The position numbers and the translations under genes are program-made. A DNA stretch of 64,000 bases from SURF-21 sp964462595 (GTDB lineage: Bacteria; Actinomycetota; Geothermincolia; Geothermincolales; RBG-13-55-18): NCBI GenBank assembly GCA_964462595.1, contig CAYWXM010000034.1:55537-119536 (forward strand), given 5' to 3'. A model generated the notes under the pieces. It ran no database searches. It had not been told where the DNA came from and was given only the letters and a program-made list of their open reading frames with translations. Below, in pieces: positions 16,566-25,250 of the stretch. Numbering within the stretch: position 1 is the first letter of the stretch; each line of letters starts with the position of its first letter.

Positions 16566-18371
16566 TCAGGCGAGCCCCGTCCCCTCGTATTTTTCTTCCA
16601 CCATCTTCTTCAGTTCGCGGTAATGCACCTTGCCGGTGATGAGGCGGGGCAGCTCGTCCACGAAGATCACGTATTTTGGTGCCTTATAATCGGCGAGCTT
16701 CTCCTTGCAGAAGGATTTCAACTCCTGCTCGTCCAGCTCGGCGCCCTCCTTCAACTGGATGACGGCGGTGACCGCCTCCCCCCAGCGCTGGTGCGGCACG
16801 GAGGTAACGCCGGAAAGCTCCACCGCCGGATGCTGGTTGATGACCTCCTCCACCTCTTCGGGAAACACCTTCTCGCCGCCGGTATTGATGCAGCCCGACC
16901 CCCTCCCGATGAGGTGGATGTGGCCGTGCTCGTCCACACTGCCCATATCGCCGGTGAAGATGTAGGTCCTGCCCCCCACCTGGCGGTAGGTGCGGGCGCT
17001 CTTCTCGGCGTCGTGGAAGTAACCGGTCGATCCCTGGTGCTCCCGCGCCACGGCCACCTCTCCGATCTCGCCGGCACGCACCTCCCTCCCCTCCTCGTCC
17101 AGCACCTTCACCGTCTCGCTGACCTTGAAAACGGTCTTGGCCAGTTCCTTATCGGCTGCGGTATAAGGTGTGATGGAGATGTAATGGCCCTCGGTCGAGG
17201 CCAGGACGTCCAGGATGAGCAGCTTGGGGAGGTGGTGAAAGAGGCGCTCCTTGACGTCTATGGACAGCGCCATGCCGCTGGTGAGGATGACCGCCAGCGA
17301 ACTGAGGTCGTACCTGCGCCCCTCGGCTTCCGCCCTGTCTAGTTCGTCGGCCATGGGGCGGCACTGCCCGTCGCCCACCGCGACCAGCACGTTGGCGCGG
17401 GTTTTTCCTATCGTCTCCAGCATCTCCAACACGTCGAACGCCTTCGAAGGCAAAAGGACGCTGGTAAAGCCGCCGATCATCCCGATGATGGCGTGGTTGT
17501 AGGCCCAGGCATGCATCATCGGGCTGGCCAGCAGCATCCTCACCTTGCCCCCGCTCAAAAGGGCGTTGACGCCCAGGACGGCGCGAATCACGAAGTAAGG
17601 CGACTTCTCGATGAAGGGCCCCGCATGCTTGCCCACCGTCGAAACCGCGCGCCGCGTGGCGTCCCTGGAGAGCAGCCAGGGAACGAAGCGGGCGGTCCCC
17701 GGTATCTTCACGGCCTTCTGCAGGCCCTCGAAGACCGAGGGTGGCGCCTGGGCGATGTCCTTGAGCCCGCCGGCGAGGTTCCTGATCATCGCCTCCAGAG
17801 GAGCGCTCAAGACCTGGTCGTGGGTATAGATGACGCCCTTGGGATAACCGGTGGTGCCCCCGGTATACATGAGCACCACTATATCATCCTTGTGAAAGGT
17901 ATCCCAGGGCACGTCGGGGTGGGTGGCGGGCCTGCCTGCGAAGAGATCGGAGTAGTTGAGCATGCCGTCGACCTTCCGCTTTCCGATGATCACGTAGTGC
18001 TTGACCCCCGGCAGTTCCGGGCGCAGGTTTATCATGCGGTCGGCGAGGTCCTCGTTGAAGAAGACGGCGGTCATCCCCGCGTCCTCGATCACGTGCTTGA
18101 GCTCCCATTCCTTGAATTTGAAATTGAGGGTGATGGCGCGCGCGGTTATCTTCCACGCCGCCGTAGTCACCTCGAGGAAGGGGGGCGTGTTGTACTCCGC
18201 GATGCCGATGTTCTGGTCGCGCCCAATCCCCAGCTCCAGCAGGGCGTGGGCCAGGCGGTTGGTCTGCTGGTCGAACTCCCCATACGTTATCGTGCAGTCG
18301 CCGTAGATCATGACCGGATAGCGCGCAAAACTTTTCAGGATAGCACTGTAAAACCCGTTGAAGTCAGTCAT
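16566..18371 (-). CDS. Acyl-CoA synthetase (AMP-forming ligase superfamily)
   Basis: This 601-residue enzyme activates a carboxylic acid with ATP to acyl-AMP and then acyl-CoA. Visible landmarks are the P-loop MYTGGTTGYPKG (about 171-182), the acceptor-adenine motif around DVLASTEGHY, and FTGDMGSVDEHGHIHLIGRG (A8 hinge). The C-terminal catalytic Lys lies in LPRLITGKVHYREL. The insert at about 190-265 is longer than usual. The overall order resembles medium/long-chain fatty acyl-CoA ligases. The enzyme is cytosolic or membrane-peripheral. The gene stands alone between the serine hydrolase and a decayed dehydrogenase gene. Confidence 0.9.
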   Translation of the reverse strand: MTDFNGFYSAILKSFARYPVMIYGDCTITYGEFDQQTNRLAHALLELGIGRDQNIGIAEYNTPPFLEVTTAAWKITARAITLNFKFKEWELKHVIEDAGMTAVFFNEDLADRMINLRPELPGVKHYVIIGKRKVDGMLNYSDLFAGRPATHPDVPWDTFHKDDIVVLMYTGGTTGYPKGVIYTHDQVLSAPLEAMIRNLAGGLKDIAQAPPSVFEGLQKAVKIPGTARFVPWLLSRDATRRAVSTVGKHAGPFIEKSPYFVIRAVLGVNALLSGGKVRMLLASPMMHAWAYNHAIIGMIGGFTSVLLPSKAFDVLEMLETIGKTRANVLVAVGDGQCRPMADELDRAEAEGRRYDLSSLAVILTSGMALSIDVKERLFHHLPKLLILDVLASTEGHYISITPYTAADKELAKTVFKVSETVKVLDEEGREVRAGEIGEVAVAREHQGSTGYFHDAEKSARTYRQVGGRTYIFTGDMGSVDEHGHIHLIGRGSGCINTGGEKVFPEEVEEVINQHPAVELSGVTSVPHQRWGEAVTAVIQLKEGAELDEQELKSFCKEKLADYKAPKYVIFVDELPRLITGKVHYRELKKMVEEKYEGTGLA

Positions 18372-18527
18372 TCCCCATTCCCCCTTCGGTATTCTCCCCT
18401 GCCTGCCGCGCTGATAGCATGCGGACGCCTCGATGCCGTTCCATGAGATGCCACCTGTGCTGTTGATACCACTATTCTACCACCCCGGGCGGCACCCTCC
18501 AGCCTTCCTTAACCCGGGAAGCGGTGA

Positions 18528-18968
18528 TGCCAAAGGACCTGGAGAGAACGCTGCGCGTCAACCTCTATGGCTACATCTACATGGCCAAGCACGCCGTCGA
18601 CAACATGATCGAGCGCCGGGTTCCCGGCTGCGTGGTCAACATATCCTCCATCCTGGGCATGATCGGCGGGGCGGGAAAGACCTTTTACGCCTCCTCGAGG
18701 GGGGGGCGTCACCGGGTTTACCGTCGGCCTGGCACGCGAGGTAGCCCGCTACGGCATCAGGGTCAACGCCATCGCCCCGGGTTATATTGAGACGGAGATG
18801 ATCGAGTGGATGCCGGAAGAGCGCCGCTCAAAGCTCCTGCCACGCATCCCCCTGCGACGTTTCGGGACGGCGGAGGAGGTCGCCAAGGCGGCGGCTTTCC
18901 TCATAGAGGACGCGACTTATACTATCGGCCAGACCTTGGTCCTGGATGGCGGCATACTGATCGGCTGA
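18528..18968 (+). pseudogene. Decayed FabG-like short-chain dehydrogenase
   Basis: Only the C-terminal 60% of an SDR is present. It begins at LERTLRVNLYGYIYMAK and includes CVVNISSILG (catalytic Ser strand), the active-site Tyr in FYASS and RVNAIAPGYIETEMIE, ending LVLDGGILIG before the stop. The N-terminal NAD-binding GxxxGxG half is absent. An eight-G run at 18699-18706 shifts the frame; seven G would read YASSRGGVTGFTVGL. The catalytic Lys of YxxxK is Arg in that restored frame. Truncation, frameshift and active-site loss together mark a pseudogene. Confidence 0.85.
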
Positions 18969-19345
18969 GGAGGGGCCTCCTTCCCCGGCAAGTGGACCAC
19001 TTCCTTCCCGTCTTACCTCGGCCACTATTTCCTGTGGCCCCCGTGTGGCAGCGGAACAGGCGTGAAGATCCCGAGAGGCCGGCACCTCCCTTTTTATCAA
19101 CTGGATCACGGGCCGGACAAGCCTACACGTCCTGGACCAAGACCTCCATGGACTCTATGTCCGGCGTCCCCGGCATGTTCCCGTTTCCCGCATGCAACCA
19201 CCATCGCCAGCAGAGGGGCCATGTACAGCGCATGGAAAAACCGGGAGCAGGCGGCAGCCAAGCCGTTTTCTAGGCCTGAGCACCTTGCTGCTCTGACAAT
19301 CAGGCATAATAATGCAGGGTCCTCGATATTTGAATCCCTACCCGG
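18969..19345. other. Gap without a recognised gene
   Basis: No supported gene, RNA or repeat was seen in this 377-bp stretch. Open frames here lack ribosome sites and protein-like composition. It lies among several decaying genes. Confidence 0.4.
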
Positions 19346-19537
19346 TTATTTCCCCGCCCACGTGTCTATTAAGGCATTCAATGCCTCGGCGCCTTTGCGA
19401 TAAGCGGATATCTTGTCGTTCTCCTTGCCCTCGGTCTCCAGGTCGGTGACGCTTTCGACCTTTTCGGTTCCAATCATCCAGTGAAATGAACCGTCTTGCA
19501 GTTGAGTCACGGCCAGAGTCACGCTCTCTTCCATCAT
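19346..19537 (-). CDS. Small conserved-looking protein of unknown function (63 residues)
   Basis: A perfect AAAGGAGGT site six bases before tandem ATGs supports a real gene. The protein starts MEESVTLAVTQLQDGSF, continues through HWMIGTEKVESVTDLETEG, and ends in an amphipathic helix (AYRKGAEALNALIDTW). It is acidic, with no signal peptide or membrane helix, so it should be cytosolic. The pattern of a short beta-hairpin followed by a helix would suit a small single-domain regulator or antitoxin, but I recognise no family. No operon partner lies next to it. Confidence 0.6.
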   Translation of the reverse strand: MMEESVTLAVTQLQDGSFHWMIGTEKVESVTDLETEGKENDKISAYRKGAEALNALIDTWAGK

Positions 19538-19824
19538 TTAACCTCCTTTTGTCGACTGGAACCCTATTCAACAAAACCGCAATGCCCCGGGTTATCGGCC
19601 GTGATGCGTTGGAACGAACCGCTGCCCGGGAACAAAAACCCGCCGTACTACGACCCTTATCCCCCTGTCTAATCTAATTGTACTCCGCCAAGTCCAGCGG
19701 GTCCTGCTCCCTACATGACAGCGGGTTGCTAAACAGTGGTTCAAAATTAAACCTTTCGCCTGGAATTACCGATAAACCGATTGGTTTTCGTGCAGAAATT
19801 TACGAATTTTTGTTGGACCACCAT

Positions 19825-20830
19825 ATGGGACAAGAAGACATCAGGAAGCTAACCCGCAAGATCTATATCAACGGCGCCCTTACTCCCCTCATAACCTTCC
19901 ACGTCATAATAACCGCGATCATTCTCTTCTTCTTCAGCTTCGACGCCGGTATGATGCTCATCTACCTCTATGCGGTGCTGATCGCCACGGCTGCGGTGAT
20001 CCCTCCCGAAATAGCGGTCATCATCGTTTAAGCGAGGATACCCTGCATTCGGCCGTGGAAGCGAGCGATGGTGCCCGGGGTGTCTCATCCACCAGCGAGG
20101 AAGCGCAGGCCTCGCTGGACCAGCTCACCGGCGTCATCCAGCAACTAGCAGATAACGCCTCCAGGGAAGCTGCCATGGCCGAGGATGTCTATTCCCTGGC
20201 ATCCGATATATACGATGCCCTGGAGAGCAGCTCCAGCCAGGCGGATATGGGAGTGGAGGTGAGCCAGACCTCATCAAGTCTGGCCGAGAAGGGAAGAAAG
20301 GATGCCCTGGCCGCCGTGGAGAGGATGGAGGCGGTAAGGGACAGCATCATGGAGACGGCCGAGATCATCAGGGCCCTGGGAGAACTGTCAGGTGAGATCG
20401 GGATCATCGTCGATATAATAGGTAAGATCGCCGACCAGACCAACCTGCTGGCCCTTAACGCGGCCATAGAAGCGGCCAAGGCCCAGGAGCACGGGCGGGG
20501 CTTCTCGGTGGTGGCGGAGGAAGTGCGGAAACTGGCCGAGGAATCAACCCAGTCTACCAACCTTATAACCAACCTGGTGAGGGAGATCCAGAAAAACACC
20601 TCTGCGGCTGTAGATACGGCCAGGAAGGGGACGGAAGAGGTCTCATCCGGAATGGATGCGGTACAGGTCGGCGGCAACAGCCTGGAGAAGATCTACGATT
20701 TTGTGAAGAAAGCGGAGGAGATCTCCGGCGCCATCGCCGGGACGACAAAGCAACACCTGGAACTGGGCAACAAGATCCTTGAGGCCATGGGGAGATCCGG
20801 ACCATGGCCGAGCAGAATGCCTCATCGAGA
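19825..20830 (+). pseudogene. Broken methyl-accepting chemotaxis protein
   Basis: The first frame (ATG 19825, stop 20031) gives a basic N-terminus and two hydrophobic segments (PLITFHVIITAIILFFF and IYLYAVLIATAAVI). A second frame from about 20028 encodes a receptor signalling domain. It has long heptad helices and the hairpin tip DQTNLLALNAAIEAAKAQE, then GFSVVAEEVRKLAEEST. Near 20790 a further shift occurs; the next frame would continue EIRTMAEQNASS and then diverge. The ligand-binding and HAMP parts are missing. The tip proves an MCP origin, but the gene cannot make a full receptor. No other chemotaxis gene is in the window. Confidence 0.85.
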
Positions 20831-20974
20831 CAATGTCACTATCTATCGTTGTGCAAGAGTGTCTTTGAAACCGGGCAGGATTAGTACAGCAGTGGGTCGG
20901 GCACAGCTGGGCCTGAGTTCATTACGGCTTCCTTGTGGTATTGTAGATATTGGGAATAACGATGGGGGTTAGAG

Positions 20975-21337
20975 ATGACGACTTTGGATATAGAGAAGAT
21001 AATGCGCAGGAAAATTGAAAGGAAGGAACTGCTGCATTCCTCCCTGGAGCTCCTGTTGCCACAGCTGAAGAGCCTGGGGGCGATCAAGGTTGTACTGTTC
21101 GGCTCCCTTGCGGATGGGACTACCCACTCCAGGAGCGACCTGGATATCCTGGTAGTCATGCCGCAAGAGCGCTCGGGGAGAGATTGGTCACGTATAATAT
21201 ATGAGAATGTAGACCTAACCGTGGCCGCCGATATCCTGGTATTCAATGCCAACGAGCTGACCGAAGAGCTCAAGACCAACCGGTTTCTGCATCAGGTCGT
21301 AGAGAAAGGCAGGCCTGTATTTGAAAGGGAATCCTGA
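20975..21337 (+). CDS. MNT-type nucleotidyltransferase (MntA-like antitoxin candidate)
   Basis: This 120-residue minimal nucleotidyltransferase carries GSLADGTTHSRSDLDILVV, the G-S-x(9,12)-D-x-D motif that binds Mg-NTP, with a third acidic residue likely in VDLTVAADILVF. Such stand-alone MNT proteins pair with HEPN proteins. In the characterised MntA/HepT systems the MNT protein inactivates the HEPN ribonuclease by AMPylation. The gene overlaps the next one (HEPN) by 17 bp, so the two are translated together. The start is ATG at 20975 in ATGACGACT, preceded by GGGGGTTAGAG. Confidence 0.87.
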   Translation: MTTLDIEKIMRRKIERKELLHSSLELLLPQLKSLGAIKVVLFGSLADGTTHSRSDLDILVVMPQERSGRDWSRIIYENVDLTVAADILVFNANELTEELKTNRFLHQVVEKGRPVFERES

Positions 21338-21737
21338 GGATGAGGCAGGACGTTGGCTCCTGCAAGCCACTGACGAATTCACCGACGCCTGTGACCTGCG
21401 CAAAAGGGAAAGGTATTACCTCGCCCTGTTCCATTTCCAACAAGCAACGGAGAAGGCGCTGAAAGCATACCTGTATCTGAAGCTGGAGGAGCCCGATGTC
21501 TTCAGGACCCATTCAGTGGCCGAGCTGGTGGAGGCGGCCGAGAAAATCGAACCGGGTTTCTCCCGCGTTAAAAGGTCCAAATCGCTTGATGCCTATTACA
21601 TCCCCACACGGTATCCCAACGGCCTTCCCGGCGGGGTACCATCCCGCTTCTACGACGACCCCGCCGAGGCCGAGGAAGCGGAACGCTTGGCCAGCCAGGT
21701 CATACAGATGATCAAAGAGGAGTTCTCTTCCGGATAG
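21321..21737 (+). CDS. HEPN-domain protein, partner of the MNT gene
   Basis: This 138-residue all-helical protein is of the HEPN family. It carries ALFHFQQATEKALKAYL (core helix pair), then FRTHSVAELVEAAEKIEPG and RYPNGLPGG. Only a TTG start at 21321 fits the frame, which makes a 17-bp overlap with the MNT gene. The ribonuclease motif of toxic HEPN proteins, R-x(4-6)-H in the last helix, is not evident; the only match is RYYLALFH near the N-terminus. The pair may be a toxin-antitoxin module or a non-toxic MNT-HEPN enzyme. It stands just outside the tRNA-Glu island. Confidence 0.82.
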   Translation: MKGNPEDEAGRWLLQATDEFTDACDLRKRERYYLALFHFQQATEKALKAYLYLKLEEPDVFRTHSVAELVEAAEKIEPGFSRVKRSKSLDAYYIPTRYPNGLPGGVPSRFYDDPAEAEEAERLASQVIQMIKEEFSSG

Positions 21738-21872
21738 GCTATCTGCCGAGCTGGCCGTGCTTCTTTGGGCAGGTATTTTGATTCTTAGGTGATAGATTGC
21801 TCTTTAGCCGATGGCCGTTTAACACTGGACGGCCGTGGTCGCGAAGCACGGTGGGAGAAAACCGACCTATGA

Positions 21873-21894
21873 AAAGGCCCCTTGCGGGGCCTTT
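21873..21894. terminator. Terminator-like hairpin at outer island edge
   Basis: A 9-bp stem (AAAGGCCCC, TTGC loop, GGGGCCTTT) ends one base before the tRNA-Glu end scrap. Its A- and T-ended stem makes it usable in both directions. Confidence 0.6.
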
Positions 21895-21913
21895 GATTCT
21901 GGTAGCGCATGTG
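21895..21913 (-). repeat. Scrap of the tRNA-Glu attachment repeat
   Basis: The 19 bases GATTCTGGTAGCGCATGTG are identical to 25702-25720, the tRNA 3'-end part of the left attachment repeat. The match stops there. It marks the outer end of an older insertion at the same tRNA. Confidence 0.65.
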
Positions 21914-22126
21914 CGCTCGTGTCCAACTGCAGAACTTCTGAATTCTTTCTCGAACGGCTTTTAGTCTGAGTCGTAGGTTGAAAATCTTGCTCCCCTGATT
22001 GACGTCAACTGGAACGCCCGCCGCATTGACTCACTGATTTTGCTACCCAAATGCTATTGTTGCCTCACGAAATGTTACCAAGGTATTTAAGGAGGCAGAG
22101 TATGGAGGGCGAAATCAGCAGACAGG

Positions 22127-22315
22127 CAGGGCGAGAACGTGAAGACGATCCAGGCCCTGGTGGGGCATGCCTAATCAAACTTGACCTTGGATGTTTACGG
22201 GCATCTCTTTGAAGGAGAGACCAAGAAGTCAGTATCCAGGCTAAAGGATGCTTTCTTGAATGGGGATATCAAGAAGGTGGCAGGAAATGGATTTACACAC
22301 TTATCGTTGCGCTAA
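22127..22315 (+). pseudogene. C-terminal remnant of a tyrosine integrase
   Basis: Read from 22127, the frame gives QGENVKTIQALVGHA, a stop at 22172-22174, then LTLDVYGHLFEGETKKS and so on to 22315. This lines up with the C-terminus of the intact integrase of the neighbouring element (QGENVKTIQSLVGHASAG then WDVYGHLFENAGRE). The catalytic His and Tyr regions are both covered. The N-terminal 300 residues are gone and a stop splits the rest. Its orientation is opposite to the intact integrase gene. A short open frame starting at 22101 behind AAGGAGG overlaps in another frame and is probably fortuitous. Confidence 0.88.
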
Positions 22316-22431
22316 CTAATTCTATTAATGTCTTTAATACCTACATCAGCAATTATCTGCAGTTCAAATTGAAGACAATCGGAAAAGGCGGCAGAAGCGA
22401 CTGTAAACCAATTGTTCCTATCTTTGTTGAG

Positions 22432-24789
22432 CTACTCCAATCTTCCCGTTAGAATAAGGCCGCACATATCCTCAGTAACTCTATATTCAAAGCGCTCATA
22501 TATTTGGATAATCACTCTTTCTTTGAGATAATCCTCCCTATCCTTATCACTCTCAATTTCCTTAAGCCAATCAGGTGGATCACTTAAGTATTCCTTAACT
22601 AATTCATCGTTCTCAGAAAGGACCTCAACATTAATGTAAAATATCTCATATTTCGGCTCCAGCTCATCGTCAATAGGCGAGTATTGAACAAGGTTGCCAA
22701 TGCTATTCTTGTTCAGCAGCAGTATCGTTTCTTGCATGTTTCGAGAGAACGTCTTATAAACCGGTATTCTCTTATCTTTAAGATAATATCCCGATATTAA
22801 CGCATCCTCGTTTGGATCGAAGCCTGCAATCTGCCACGTTGGAACATAATTATCATCTGAATCGAAGAAATTATTTGGATCCACATTGCATGCTAAGACC
22901 ACTAGGTCTGAAAAATCATCAAAAGTACTCAAGGCTGTGTAGAAATCCATGTTATCAATATGCCTACAAAACTTGAATAGTATCTGTAAAATAAAACTGT
23001 CTTCTGCTGCTGCAATAGCCCTACCCTCATTCTTGCCCCAATCTAAATAATGCACATACCATTCATCAAGAAATGCAGCCTTATCACTTACATATTGTGT
23101 CCCAATTCTCTTTATAGCACCTTTATAGGCTTCGTGAGTCTTATCTTTTACTTTGCCTAAACTTTCCATAATACTTCTCATTACTGCATTCTCATTAAAG
23201 CTTTTCCAAACATTATCCTTGAATTCCTGCAGTTTGCCCTTACTTAAGTTTTTACTCCTTAGTAATTCGCCAATTCGTTTTTTTGCCTTATCTTTCAAAA
23301 GTGATAAGAACGTGATTAGTTTTGAAAAAGTATCCTCGAGTTCATCTATACGAAAACCGAGGCTTTCAAAAAGATCAGTTTGTTGTTGCAGCTCTGTGGC
23401 GATCTTGATTAAACCATCAATTGAATACTCCATATCGCTTAAACGATATACATTCAAGTCTGGCAAGCGGAAATCCAGACTTTGGTCTGGTACGTTTTTT
23501 AGACTTGGCCTGATCGATTGCAATATCTTCGCAAGAAGTAACAGGAAATATTTCTTATAATATATCTCGCTCCCATGGTGTCCGTCCCAAAAATCCATTC
23601 CCCTCTCGAATAACCCTTTCTTAAAATAGAAGCTCATCAAAGAATCAATAGATTCTGGGACAATGTCATGCCCTGCCCATTTCCCATTTGCATCAGGTGG
23701 TTGTTTATATTCCCAGAGAAATCTTATGTATTCTGGCCTTTGCTCACGCAGGCAGAAGGCGGCTAATGCGAAAACGTTTTCTAAGAGGTCATTGTATTTG
23801 TATTGAGTATATACATATTCCTTAATCTCCGCCTTGAGTTCTGCTGATTTTATTTTCTGGTCTTCCGACAGAAAGGGTTCCAATATAATCTCTAGCTCAT
23901 GAAACCTCCTACTCCATTCCTCCAGTTGTTTACTTTCGAACAATTCCTGTTGTGATCTATAAAGCTCTCTTATTCGCTCTTCCACGCTACATTCTTTGTC
24001 CAGTTTATTGCCAGCTTCATAATCGGAACGAAGTATAATATGCCCGTATTCCCATACTTTGCCACTATAGTATGAAGGAATATGTATCTCATCTATGAGG
24101 CTTGAAACGAGGCTCCTGAAAAGCCCGAATCTATCTAAAGTAACTATATATCTTGCTATAGAAAAAAAGTATTGGTCTAAAAGTCTCAGATATGAAAGGT
24201 CGAAATTATCCCCATTCTTCTTATAAAGCTTAAAAACAACGTCTATATACCAACCAGTCGAAGCAGAAAATCGAGAAATATCGTCTTCCTCAATTGCCGC
24301 TTGAGTAATCCCAGTTATAGTTCTAAGCAATTGCTCAACAAACAGATTATTGCCTGGAACCATGCAAAGATCTGAAAGCATCCAGCCTAAATGATACGCT
24401 GAATATTTATAGATCTCTTCATTACCAACTTCTCTTGCAGATTCATATATCTTTATAAATTGACTGACTGCAGTCGAAAAGGAAACAAGATACTTGCTTG
24501 GATTTATTGCTAATACAACCTGTGCCTTTTCTATCTCTTCTTCATAATAATCAAGAATATCTTGAGAAAGCACCAAACGCTCGAATCTCTCAGGATCCTC
24601 TCTTTGAATAGCAAAAAGCTCCTGTGTGAAGTCCTTTAATTTACCTAATCCGTTAATGACACGTTTATTTCTATTCTTCTGTCTCGTTTCGAAGGCAAGA
24701 ATATCTCCAATGCCCTCTAGGGCTTGGATCAATGTTTGTTGCTTTTTCTCAATCTTCTTATTTCTTAAGGCTTCTCTTCGCATCGTCAT
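22432..24789 (-). CDS. Large protein of unknown function from an A+T-rich island cassette
   Basis: This 785-residue soluble protein is rich in Lys, Glu, Ile and Phe and predicted mostly helical. The first 35 residues (RREALRNKKIEKKQQTL onward) look like a coiled coil. No signal peptide, membrane helix, nucleotide-binding loop or nuclease motif was recognised. Length and helical character would suit a repeat-type scaffold or sensor. The base composition is far more A+T-rich than the rest of the window, which marks recent transfer. It overlaps the upstream membrane-protein gene by 32 bp, so the two are surely co-expressed. Its place between a broken integrase and an attachment repeat is where defence and other cargo genes usually sit. 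I do not recognise the family and assign no function. Confidence 0.8.
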   Translation of the reverse strand: MTMRREALRNKKIEKKQQTLIQALEGIGDILAFETRQKNRNKRVINGLGKLKDFTQELFAIQREDPERFERLVLSQDILDYYEEEIEKAQVVLAINPSKYLVSFSTAVSQFIKIYESAREVGNEEIYKYSAYHLGWMLSDLCMVPGNNLFVEQLLRTITGITQAAIEEDDISRFSASTGWYIDVVFKLYKKNGDNFDLSYLRLLDQYFFSIARYIVTLDRFGLFRSLVSSLIDEIHIPSYYSGKVWEYGHIILRSDYEAGNKLDKECSVEERIRELYRSQQELFESKQLEEWSRRFHELEIILEPFLSEDQKIKSAELKAEIKEYVYTQYKYNDLLENVFALAAFCLREQRPEYIRFLWEYKQPPDANGKWAGHDIVPESIDSLMSFYFKKGLFERGMDFWDGHHGSEIYYKKYFLLLLAKILQSIRPSLKNVPDQSLDFRLPDLNVYRLSDMEYSIDGLIKIATELQQQTDLFESLGFRIDELEDTFSKLITFLSLLKDKAKKRIGELLRSKNLSKGKLQEFKDNVWKSFNENAVMRSIMESLGKVKDKTHEAYKGAIKRIGTQYVSDKAAFLDEWYVHYLDWGKNEGRAIAAAEDSFILQILFKFCRHIDNMDFYTALSTFDDFSDLVVLACNVDPNNFFDSDDNYVPTWQIAGFDPNEDALISGYYLKDKRIPVYKTFSRNMQETILLLNKNSIGNLVQYSPIDDELEPKYEIFYINVEVLSENDELVKEYLSDPPDWLKEIESDKDREDYLKERVIIQIYERFEYRVTEDMCGLILTGRLE

Positions 24790-25213
24790 AAAGCCTGCCC
24801 AAAATGTACTCGGTATCAGTCGTATATTTTCTTAGCCTTCTTATAAAGAAAGCAAGCATGAGTGCAACAAGAATGAACCCGAAAAAAACAATCCAAGCTA
24901 TGACATTCCATAAACAGCTCGTTGTCTCATCTCCAACAAAGAACCTTAGTGTTACTGCTAAAATGATGTTTGGAATCAATAACCACGGTAACCACTTTAA
25001 TTCCCACTCATTGCTAAATCGCTTAGCAACAACCTCTGATGAAAACCGATCGGAAAAACGGGATACAATTTCAAAACCCAACGGCACTGCAAGTGCGATA
25101 ATAACTGCCTCAAATGCTGCAATATCTGATAAATAATTTGGAGAAGGCACAAAGCATTTGATCCCGGAGATCGGCACATTGAATAATTGTATAATCCACA
25201 TTGGTTCATGCAT
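24758..25213 (-). CDS. Small membrane protein, first gene of the A+T-rich cassette
   Basis: This 151-residue protein has three likely transmembrane helices, at about 32-52 (AAFEAVIIALAVPLGFEIVS), 74-93 (WLPWLLIPNIILAVTLRFFV) and 101-124 (NVIAWIVFFGFILVALMLAF). The cytosolic tail is basic (RRLRKYTTDTEY, ending KRSLKK). The segment between helices 1 and 2 has charged residues (SRFSDRFSSEVVAKRF). The gene overlaps the 785-residue gene by 32 bp. Its own ATG at 25213 has no strong ribosome site. Instead a 14-codon upstream ORF with a perfect site ends across it, suggesting translational coupling. A membrane partner of the large soluble protein is the natural reading; the family is not recognised. 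Confidence 0.78.
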   Translation of the reverse strand: MHEPMWIIQLFNVPISGIKCFVPSPNYLSDIAAFEAVIIALAVPLGFEIVSRFSDRFSSEVVAKRFSNEWELKWLPWLLIPNIILAVTLRFFVGDETTSCLWNVIAWIVFFGFILVALMLAFFIRRLRKYTTDTEYILGRLYDDAKRSLKK

Positions 25214-25250
25214 CTTTCAAGAAGAATGCTATTAAACTGACATTTCCCAT
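25206..25250 (-). CDS. 14-codon upstream ORF before the A+T-rich cassette
   Basis: GGAGGTGTAT precedes ATG at 25250, an ideal ribosome site with 5-base spacing. The frame MGNVSLIAFFLKDA stops at 25206-25208, overlapping the start codon of the membrane-protein gene by 8 bases. It is the only strong ribosome site of the operon. It therefore looks like a leader that loads ribosomes for the overlapped gene, or sets its dose. A TAGAAT at about 25267-25272 may be the -10 box. Confidence 0.6.
   Translation of the reverse strand: MGNVSLIAFFLKDA

Noticed and set aside
22101..22211. 36-codon frame starting MEGEISRQ behind a good AAGGAGG site
   Set aside because: It overlaps the integrase remnant in another frame and its composition is not protein-like; the integrase frame explains the conservation.
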